A DNA stretch of 11,306 nucleotides from Tardiphaga sp. (GTDB lineage: Bacteria > Pseudomonadota > Alphaproteobacteria > Rhizobiales > Xanthobacteraceae): assembly GCA_028290325.1 (NCBI GenBank), contig JAQGJY010000359.1, positions 1 through 11,306 of the forward strand, read 5' to 3'. Under the pieces are notes generated by a model, which did no database searches, was not told where the DNA came from, and worked only from the letters and a program-made list of their open reading frames with translations. The translations under genes and the position numbers were made by a program. How positions within the stretch are numbered: the stretch's first letter is position 1; every line of letters begins with the position of its first letter. Positions 5,505 through 11,306 of this stretch are shown here, one piece after another.

Positions 5505-6416
5505 ATGCACACCATCCCCGCCGCGTTGCAGAGCAAACTCGACAGCGGCGTCACGACGCTGGCGCATGGCTGGATTTTACGGCGGCGCGACGGCGTCGTG
5601 CAGGGCTTCACCGATCACGACCGCGATCTGGTCGTCGCCGGCGTCACCTGCCGCGCCGGCACCGGCTTCACGGCGTCGGAAGCCGCGACGCGGTTCGGGC
5701 AGTCGATCGACGGGGCGGAAGTGTCGGGCGCGTTGGCGGATCAGTCGCTGCGCGAGGCTGACCTCGCGGCCGGACGCTACGACGCGGCGGAGGTCGAAAC
5801 CTGGCTGGTGGATTGGAGCGAGCCGAATCTGCGCGTGCTGACCGCGCGCGGCCATATCGGTGAGGTCCGGCGCGAAAGCGGGGCCTTCACGGCCGAGCTG
5901 CGCGGCCTCGCCGACGCCTTGGCGCAGGAGACCGGGCGGCTCTATACCGCCAAGTGCAGCGCCGATCTTGGGGATCGCCGCTGCCGCGCCGATCTCGCCA
6001 ATCCGGCGTGGCGCGGCGCCGGCGTCGTCACCGCCGTGCCGGCCAACGCCGCCCTCGCGGCGTCGGGGCTCGGCGGTTTCGCCGATGGCCTGTTCACGGC
6101 GGGGCGGCTGCTCTGGACCTCCGGCGGCAATGCCGGCGCCGCGATCGAGATCAAACAGCACAAGCTCGCCGGCGGCCTCGTGCAACTGACCTTGTGGCAG
6201 GCGATGGCCGAGCCGATCGCCGTCGGCGACGCATTCACGGTGACGGCGGGTTGCGACAAGCGGTTTCCGACCTGCCGCGACCGCTTCGGCAATGCCATCA
6301 ATTTTCGCGGTTTCCCGCAAATCCCCGGCAACGATTTCCTGGTGAGCGGGGCGGCCACGCGCGGCGGCACCGGCGAGTCGCTGGGCATCGGCGACGTGAA
6401 GGGATTGTCCGGGTAG
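5505..6416 (+). CDS. Tail hub protein, DUF2163/phage BR0599 (RcGTA gp13-like)
   Basis: A 303-residue protein starting at ATG 5505 with a weak AGGA about ten bases upstream. The N-terminal DUF2163 part holds HGWILRRRDG and GFTDHDRDLVVAG; the C-terminal BR0599 part holds CDKRFPTCRDRFGNAINFRG followed by FPQIPGNDFL. It corresponds to RcGTA rcc01696, the hub under the tail tube. Four cysteines, C151 and C160 in a C-x8-C pair and C250 and C257 in a C-x6-C pair, stand where the RcGTA hub, as I recall from its cryo-EM structure, binds an iron-sulfur cluster. A fifth cysteine, C49, lies in the N-terminal domain. The gene is followed by a 101-base gap with a palindrome before the peptidase gene. Confidence 0.93.
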   Translation: MHTIPAALQSKLDSGVTTLAHGWILRRRDGVVQGFTDHDRDLVVAGVTCRAGTGFTASEAATRFGQSIDGAEVSGALADQSLREADLAAGRYDAAEVETWLVDWSEPNLRVLTARGHIGEVRRESGAFTAELRGLADALAQETGRLYTAKCSADLGDRRCRADLANPAWRGAGVVTAVPANAALAASGLGGFADGLFTAGRLLWTSGGNAGAAIEIKQHKLAGGLVQLTLWQAMAEPIAVGDAFTVTAGCDKRFPTCRDRFGNAINFRGFPQIPGNDFLVSGAATRGGTGESLGIGDVKGLSG

Positions 6417-6420
6417 CTCG

Positions 6421-6475
6421 TCCCGGACGACGGCAGCGGTCGGGCGGAGCCGACGACGCCGCCTTCGATCCGGGA
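6421..6475 (+). repeat. Palindromic element between hub and peptidase genes
   Basis: TCCCGGA at 6421-6427 is the inverted complement of TCCGGGA at 6469-6475, enclosing 41 GC-rich bases with only imperfect internal pairing. The CGTCCCGGACGA flank resembles the interspersed palindromes I associate with Bradyrhizobium-type genomes. It interrupts an otherwise closely packed tail operon and could form a hairpin in the mRNA. A possible role in transcript stability is inference. Confidence 0.5.
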
Positions 6476-6517
6476 TCGTTCGAGACATTGGCTTTGACAC
6501 GGCCCGGAGGAATGCCG

Positions 6518-6958
6518 ATGCCCCACCTGCTGACCCGCGCGGCCGTGATCGCCGAGGCGCGGCGCTGGATCGGGACGCCGTACCGCCATCAGGCATCGGT
6601 GCGCGGCCATGGCTGCGATTGCCTCGGTCTGGTGCGCGGCGTCTGGCGCGGCTGCATCGGCCCGGAGCCGGAAGCGCCGCCGCCTTACGCGCCGGACTGG
6701 GCCGAGGCGACCGGTGACGAGACGCTGGCCGCCGCCGCCTTGCGCCACATGGCGGCGGTGGCGCCGGACGCCATCTCGGGCGGCGACGTGATGTTGTTTC
6801 GCTGGCGCGCCGGTTGCGTCGCCAAGCATATCGCCATCGCCACCGACGACGGCACCATGATCCATGCCCATGACGGCGCGTCGGTCTGCGAGGTCGCGCT
6901 CGCGCCGTGGTGGCGGCGCCGGCTGGCTTTCGCGTTTTCGTTTCCCGGAGTGATCTGA
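6518..6958 (+). CDS. NlpC/P60 cysteine peptidase, tail-associated (RcGTA gp14-like)
   Basis: A 146-residue enzyme. Two ATGs (6512, 6518) are possible; 6518 is preferred because GGAGG at 6506-6510 lies 7 bases before it but only 1 before 6512. The fold is the compact NlpC/P60 papain-like type: the N-terminal helix ends in WIGTPYRHQ, the catalytic cysteine is C35 in CDCLGLV, and the general-base histidine is probably H104 in AKHIAI. These enzymes cleave peptide cross-links of peptidoglycan, which at the tail tip lets DNA pass the cell wall; the RcGTA counterpart is rcc01697. C33, C46 and C100 are further cysteines of unknown role. The stop overlaps the start of the megatron gene by one base (TGATG), so the two are translationally coupled. 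Confidence 0.93.
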   Translation: MPHLLTRAAVIAEARRWIGTPYRHQASVRGHGCDCLGLVRGVWRGCIGPEPEAPPPYAPDWAEATGDETLAAAALRHMAAVAPDAISGGDVMLFRWRAGCVAKHIAIATDDGTMIHAHDGASVCEVALAPWWRRRLAFAFSFPGVI

Positions 6959-9900
6959 TGGCCGCGCTCGTTCTCTCAGCCGCCGGCGGCGCGATCGGTT
7001 CGGCCTTCGGCCCGCTCGGCGCGATCGCCGGGCGGATCGCCGGTGCGCTCGCCGGCAACATGCTCGACCGGGCCTGGGCCGGCGGCGGCAACACCGATCT
7101 GTCCGGACCGCGACTGGCCGATCTCGACGTCATGGCCTCGACCGAGGGCGCGCCGATCCCGCGCGTCTATGGCCGCGCGCGGCTGGCCGGTCAGGTGATC
7201 TGGGCGACCCAACTGGAAGAGGTCGCGGCGGCCGAGACCGCATCGTCGGGCGGCAAAGGCGGCGCGCTGGCCGGCCCGACCACCACGACGACGACCTACA
7301 GCTACTTCGCCAATTTCGCCGTCGGGCTGTGCGAGGGCACGATCGGGCGGGTCGGGCGGATCTGGGCGGACGGCAAATTGCTCGACACCGCCGGTCTCAC
7401 TTTTCGGGTCCATCGCGGCACCGAGGACCAGCGGCCCGACGACCTGATCGTGGCCAAGGAGGGCGCGGCCGCCGCGCCGGCCTATCGCGGTCTCGCTTAC
7501 GTGGTGTTCGAGCGGCTGGCGCTGGCCGGCTTCGGCAACCGGATTCCGCAACTGTCGTTCGAGATCGTGCGCCCGGTCGGCGCGCTCGAACACATGCTGC
7601 GGGCGGTGACGCTGATCCCCGGCGCCACCGAGTTCGGCTATGAGCCGGCGACGATGGTCGGCATGACCGGACCAGGGCAGTCGGTGGCGGAAAATCGCCA
7701 CGTCTCGAACGCGCCGTCGGACGTGGTCGCGGCCCTCGACGAGCTGCAAGGGCTGTGTCCGAACCTGGAGCGGATCGCGCTGGTGGTGGCGTGGTTCGGC
7801 AGCGATCTGCGCGCCGGCCATTGCATCGTGCGGCCGGCCGTCGAGAGCGCCGCGAAGGCGACGACGCGGTTCGCGTGGAACGTGAACGGCGTCGGGCGCG
7901 CGACCGCGTATGTGGTGTCGCAGCTCGGCGGCAAGCCGGCTCTGGGCGGCACGCCATCGGACGACAGTGTCGTTCACCTGATCCATGAGGTGAAGCGTCG
8001 CGGTCTGAAGATCACCTTCTATCCCTTTGTGATGATGGACATTCCCGCCGGCAACGGATTGCCGGACCCGTGGAGCGGCGCGGCGTCGCAGCCGGCCTAT
8101 CCGTGGCGCGGACGGATCACCTGCGATCCCGCGCCGGGGCGTCCCGGCTCACCTGATGGATCAGCGGCGGCGGCGGCCCAGGTGGCGAATTTCTTCACCG
8201 GCGGAAGCTGGAATTATCGCCGCATGATCCTGCATTACGCCTCGCTGGTCGTCAGGGCCGGCGGCGTCGAGGCGTTTCTGATCGGCTCCGAATTGAAGGC
8301 ATTGACGCGGGTGCGCGCGGCGCCCGGCGTCTATCCGGCGGTGGCGGCGCTGGTCAATCTGGCGGCCGAGGTGAAGGCCATCGTCGGCACCGCCACGCTG
8401 GTCAGCTACGCGGCGGACTGGACCGAATACGGCGCGCACGTCGTCGATCCCGCCGCCCGCGAGGTGCGGTTTCCGCTGGATCCGTTGTGGGCCTCGCCGG
8501 CCATCGGCGCGGTGGGGATCGACTATTACGCGCCGCTGGCGGACTGGCGCGACAGTGCCGGACATCGCGATCAGGCCGGGGCGCGCTCCGGTCATGACCG
8601 CGATTACCTGCGGGGTCACATCCGGGGTGGCGAGGGCTACGACTGGTACTACGCCAGCGACGCGGCGCGGGCGGCACAGACCCGGACCGCGATCACCGAC
8701 GGTCTCGGCAAGCCCTGGACGTTTCGCGCCAAAGACCTGTGGAGCTGGTGGGACCAGGCGCATCGCGAGCGGGTCGGTGGCGTCGAGCTGGCAGCGCCGA
8801 CGGGATGGGCCCCACAGAGCAAGCCGATCTGGTTCACCGAGGTCGGCTGCCCGGCGGTGGACAAGGGCGCCAATCAGCCGAGCGTGTTTCCCGATCCGAA
8901 ATCCTCCGAGAACCTGATTCCCTATTTCTCGACCGGCGCCCGCGACGACCTGATCCAGCGCCGCTACCTCGAAGTGCTGATCGCGCATTTCGATCCGGCT
9001 TCCGGCGCCACCACGGCGAGCAATCCGATCTCGTCGGTCTATGGCGGACGGATGGTCGATGTCTCGGCGATCCATCTGTGGACCTGGGACGCGCGGCCCT
9101 ATCCGGTGTTTCCGGCCGCCGCCGAGATCTGGGCCGATGCCGGCAACTGGCAGACCGGGCACTGGCTCAACGGCCGGCTCGGCGGCGCGCCGCTCGACGC
9201 GCTGGTGGCGGCCTTGCTGACCGATTCAGGCGTCGGCCATGGCGCGACCGATGCGCTGATCGACGCCTGCGACGGCTATGTCGTGGACCGGCCGATGTCG
9301 CCGCGATCGATGATCGAGCCCTTGACGATGGCCTATGCGTTCGACGCCACGACGTCCGGCGGGCAACTCGCTTTCGTGCCGCGCGGCGGCAGAGTGGTGG
9401 CCGAGCTCGGCGCCGCTGACCTGGTCGAGACCGACAACGCCGCGCCGAGCCGGCTGACCCGGTCGCAGGAAACCGAACTGCCGCGCGAGGTGAGTTTCGG
9501 ATTTACCGACGCGCTGGCGGATTACCGGCGTTCGGCGGTGGCGTCGCGGCGGTTGGTCGGCGGCGCGAACCGGACCGTGCATGCGGATTTCGCGCTGGTG
9601 ACGAACGACGCCGCCGCCACGCGACGCGCCGAGATCTGGCTGCAGGATCTGTGGGCCGGGCGGGAGACGATCCAGTTCGGCGTCGGCCCGGACCGGCTGG
9701 CGCTGCAACCCGGCGACGTCGTCGGGGTGACGCTGAACGATCGCCGCCGGCTGTTCGAGATCGGCGATATCGTCGATACGACGTCGCGGCAGATCAAGGC
9801 GCGCAGCATCGACCCCGACGTGTTCGACGTGCCGATGCGGCGGCCGCGCGCGCTACCCCCCACCTTGCCGCCCGCCGCCGGGCCGATGCATGTCGAGGTG

Positions 9901-10812
9901 CTCGACCTGCCGGCGCAGGATGCGGCCGAGCCGGGGGTGCTGACGCGGCTGGCGATTTCGGCGCGGCCTTGGCCAGGCGCGGCGGTGATCTGGGCCTCCG
10001 CCGACGGCGCCAGTTTCCGGCCGCTGGCGACGGCGTCGGCGCCGGCGGTGACGGGCGTGACGCTCGATAACCTGCCGGCCGGGCCGACGTCGCGCTGGGA
10101 TCGCGGCAATGCCTTCCGCGTCCGACTTCACGGCGGCGCGCTGACGTCGCAATCCGATCTCAACGTGCTCGGTGGCGGCAATCTCGCCGCGATCCAGACC
10201 GCGCCCGGGATCTGGGAGGTGATCCAATTCGCCACCGCCGAGATGATCGATAGCGTCACGTTCCGGCTGTCGCGGTTGTTGCGCGGGCAGGGCGGCAGCG
10301 ACGCGGCGATGATCGCGTCGGTCCCGGCGGGGGCGGCGTTCGTGCTGCTCGATCAGCGCCTCGTCGCCATCGCCCACGGCCGCGACGCGCTGGACCGGCC
10401 GCTCAAACTGCGGATCGCCGCCGCCGGCCTCGGCCATGACGACGCCTCCGCCGTCGCCTTGACGGTGACGCCGCGACGCACGGCATTGACGCCGCTGTCG
10501 CCGGTGCATCTGCGGGCGGTGCGCCGCGGCGACGGCGTGCATGTCTCGTGGATCCGCCGCAGCCGCATCGACGGCGACGGCTGGAACGGCGAGGTGCCGA
10601 TCGGCGAGGCGCGCGAGGCCTATGTGCTCGAGGTTCTGAGCGGCGCCACGGTGGTCCGCAGCATCGCCTGCGCCACCGCGTCGGCGCTCTACCCCGGCGC
10701 GGCGGAGATCGCCGATTTCGGCGCCCCGCAGGCGCGCCTCACGCTGCGCGTCGCGCAGGTGTCCGGCTCGGTCGGGGCGGGCTACCCGACGCAACGCACG
10801 TTTGCAGTGTGA
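6958..10812 (+). CDS. Baseplate megatron / host-specificity protein with TIM-barrel domain (RcGTA gp15-like)
   Basis: A 1284-residue protein, close to RcGTA rcc01698. ATG 6958 is used, with GGAG 7 bases upstream; the longer frame from 6907 only reads the peptidase gene out of frame. The start MAALVLSAAGGAIGSAFGP is glycine/alanine-rich and hydrophobic, as in the family. A tail-adaptor part follows to about residue 250. Around 400-720 is the GTA TIM-barrel (glycoside hydrolase-like) domain, with GSEL at 443-446, an SYAADWTEYG segment near 484 and FTEVGCP at 626-632. E445 and E628 are at positions where clan-A hydrolases carry catalytic acids. A Phage-tail_3-type domain lies about 830-930, and beta-rich C-terminal parts include LSRLLRGQGG (about 1100). 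It forms the tail tip that contacts the cell envelope. Glycosidase activity is unproven. Confidence 0.95.
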   Translation: MAALVLSAAGGAIGSAFGPLGAIAGRIAGALAGNMLDRAWAGGGNTDLSGPRLADLDVMASTEGAPIPRVYGRARLAGQVIWATQLEEVAAAETASSGGKGGALAGPTTTTTTYSYFANFAVGLCEGTIGRVGRIWADGKLLDTAGLTFRVHRGTEDQRPDDLIVAKEGAAAAPAYRGLAYVVFERLALAGFGNRIPQLSFEIVRPVGALEHMLRAVTLIPGATEFGYEPATMVGMTGPGQSVAENRHVSNAPSDVVAALDELQGLCPNLERIALVVAWFGSDLRAGHCIVRPAVESAAKATTRFAWNVNGVGRATAYVVSQLGGKPALGGTPSDDSVVHLIHEVKRRGLKITFYPFVMMDIPAGNGLPDPWSGAASQPAYPWRGRITCDPAPGRPGSPDGSAAAAAQVANFFTGGSWNYRRMILHYASLVVRAGGVEAFLIGSELKALTRVRAAPGVYPAVAALVNLAAEVKAIVGTATLVSYAADWTEYGAHVVDPAAREVRFPLDPLWASPAIGAVGIDYYAPLADWRDSAGHRDQAGARSGHDRDYLRGHIRGGEGYDWYYASDAARAAQTRTAITDGLGKPWTFRAKDLWSWWDQAHRERVGGVELAAPTGWAPQSKPIWFTEVGCPAVDKGANQPSVFPDPKSSENLIPYFSTGARDDLIQRRYLEVLIAHFDPASGATTASNPISSVYGGRMVDVSAIHLWTWDARPYPVFPAAAEIWADAGNWQTGHWLNGRLGGAPLDALVAALLTDSGVGHGATDALIDACDGYVVDRPMSPRSMIEPLTMAYAFDATTSGGQLAFVPRGGRVVAELGAADLVETDNAAPSRLTRSQETELPREVSFGFTDALADYRRSAVASRRLVGGANRTVHADFALVTNDAAATRRAEIWLQDLWAGRETIQFGVGPDRLALQPGDVVGVTLNDRRRLFEIGDIVDTTSRQIKARSIDPDVFDVPMRRPRALPPTLPPAAGPMHVEVLDLPAQDAAEPGVLTRLAISARPWPGAAVIWASADGASFRPLATASAPAVTGVTLDNLPAGPTSRWDRGNAFRVRLHGGALTSQSDLNVLGGGNLAAIQTAPGIWEVIQFATAEMIDSVTFRLSRLLRGQGGSDAAMIASVPAGAAFVLLDQRLVAIAHGRDALDRPLKLRIAAAGLGHDDASAVALTVTPRRTALTPLSPVHLRAVRRGDGVHVSWIRRSRIDGDGWNGEVPIGEAREAYVLEVLSGATVVRSIACATASALYPGAAEIADFGAPQARLTLRVAQVSGSVGAGYPTQRTFAV

Positions 10813-10824
10813 CGACGCTTGCTT

Positions 10825-10880
10825 CCCCGGACGCCTCGCATCGCGCCGCTCTCGCGGTGTGGCGCGATGCCGATCCGGGG
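10825..10880 (+). repeat. Large palindrome after the megatron gene
   Basis: A two-part stem: CCCCGGA (10825-10831) pairs with TCCGGGG (10874-10880), and inside it a perfect 10-bp stem pairs 10838-10847 with 10861-10870 around a 13-base loop. It begins 12 bases after the megatron stop codon. No T-run follows, so it is not a classical intrinsic terminator. It looks like an interspersed host palindrome and may protect the 3' end of the long upstream message. Confidence 0.65.
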
Positions 10881-10905
10881 TCGTTTCGACGGCAGCATTT
10901 CAATG

Positions 10906-10950
10906 GTCCCGGGCCTGCGAAGCGGCGAGCGGCCGCTTCTGGCGCGGGAC
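10906..10950 (+). repeat. Second palindrome before the DUF2793 gene
   Basis: GTCCCG (10906-10911) pairs with CGGGAC (10945-10950), and an inner 8-bp perfect stem pairs GAAGCGGC (10919-10926) with GCCGCTTC (10932-10939) around a 5-base loop. GCC (10913-10915) with GGC (10941-10943) adds pairs between. It lies 25 bases after the previous palindrome, making a tandem pair. The CGGGACAC end is the form I associate with Bradyrhizobium repeats. Confidence 0.65.
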
Positions 10951-10971
10951 ACCGTTTCAGGGATCGACGCC

Positions 10972-11306
10972 ATGACCGACACCGCCAATCTCGGCCTGCC
11001 TTTCATCGAGGCCGGCCAGGCGCAGAAGCACGTCACGCATAACGAGGCCTTGCGGATCCTCGACGCCGCGATCCAGATCGCGGTGCAGGACATCACGCGC
11101 CAGGCGCCGCCATCGAGCCCGGCGGATGGCCAGCGTCATATCGTGGCCGCCAGCCCGAGCGGCGCATGGACCGGCCGCGCCAAGGCGATCGCGACCTGGC
11201 AGGACGGCGCGTGGGCGTTTCTGGCGCCCCGGATCGGGTGGTGCGTCTGGTCGGTCGCCGATGCCGGGCTGCTGGTGTTCGACGGAGCGTCGTGGCGCGA
11301 TCTGCG
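10972..11306 (+). CDS. DUF2793 tail-fibre protein (N-terminal part, runs off right edge)
   Basis: ATG 10972 has AGGGA at 10959-10963, 8 bases upstream, and opens a frame of 111 complete codons that continues past the window. The start MTDTANLGLPFIEAGQAQKH followed by VTHNEALRILDA is the DUF2793 signature. A beta-rich stretch with PPSSPADGQRHIVA, WQDGAWAFLAPR and LLVFDGASWRDL follows. DUF2793 proteins follow the megatron gene in many alphaproteobacterial prophages. In R. capsulatus a DUF2793 protein (rcc00171) is, as I recall, a GTA tail fibre encoded at a separate locus. It probably attaches to the tail tip and binds surface polysaccharide. Two palindromes separate it from the megatron gene, so it may have its own expression level. 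Confidence 0.9.
   Translation, partial: MTDTANLGLPFIEAGQAQKHVTHNEALRILDAAIQIAVQDITRQAPPSSPADGQRHIVAASPSGAWTGRAKAIATWQDGAWAFLAPRIGWCVWSVADAGLLVFDGASWRDL

Noticed and set aside
6907..6957. Upstream extension of the megatron frame to GTG 6907
   Set aside because: It overlaps the peptidase C-terminus in another frame and lacks a ribosome binding site; ATG 6958 has GGAG at proper spacing and gives the family-typical N-terminus.
5577..7133. 518-codon open frame on the minus strand
   Set aside because: It lies opposite the hub, peptidase and megatron genes, has low-complexity arginine/proline-rich sequence and no family features; it is a by-product of GC-rich third positions on the + strand.
8161..9162. 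333-codon open frame on the minus strand inside the megatron gene
   Set aside because: Antisense shadow of a clearly recognised long gene, with no plausible start signal or protein family.
10825..10880. Possible tRNA or small structured RNA after the megatron gene
   Set aside because: It has a long two-part stem but no cloverleaf arms, anticodon loop or TPsiC motif; a palindromic repeat explains it better.

Overview
This window is most likely chromosomal DNA of an alphaproteobacterium in the Hyphomicrobiales, with the Bradyrhizobium/Rhodopseudomonas group (Nitrobacteraceae) the best fit. The reasons are very high GC with GC-rich third positions in most genes, the family-level look of the proteins, and interspersed palindromes of the kind I associate with that group. 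No rRNA, tRNA, integrase, lysis gene or CRISPR array is visible.

All recognised genes lie on the + strand and form the capsid-to-tail part of a siphovirus-type structural cluster. The order matches the Rhodobacter capsulatus gene transfer agent (RcGTA): major capsid protein C-terminus (2-427), then tail terminator DUF3168 (2779-3189), tail tube/TP901-1 major tail protein (3202-3609), GTA gp10-like tail assembly protein (3687-4013), a 67-aa TIGR02216/rcc01693-like protein (4010-4213), a short tape measure (4206-4787), distal tail protein DUF2460 (4865-5500), hub DUF2163/BR0599 (5505-6416), NlpC/P60 tail peptidase (6518-6958), the 1284-aa 'megatron' host-interaction protein (6958-10812), and the start of a DUF2793 tail-fibre protein running off the right edge (10972-11306). 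Short overlaps and small gaps suggest an operon. I cannot decide from this window between a GTA and a GTA-like prophage.

The unusual part is 428-2778. RcGTA encodes the head-tail adaptor and stopper (gp6, gp7) at this point, but here there is a different cassette. It holds a 338-aa modular protein with a repeat-bearing N-terminus, proline-rich linkers and a C-terminal HNH-like candidate nuclease domain. It overlaps by ATGA a DUF2019-like gene, and a second DUF2019-like paralogue follows, flanked by 33-bp direct repeats. The C-terminal nuclease module and both DUF2019 genes are clearly richer in A+T than their neighbours. I read this as a candidate polymorphic toxin with one or two immunity genes, carried inside a virion structural operon. 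The toxin and immunity roles are inference.

Intergenic spaces carry several GC-rich palindromes: after the capsid gene, before the gp10-like gene, between the hub and peptidase genes, and two between the megatron and DUF2793 genes. Host-type repeats inside a structural operon would fit long residence in the chromosome.
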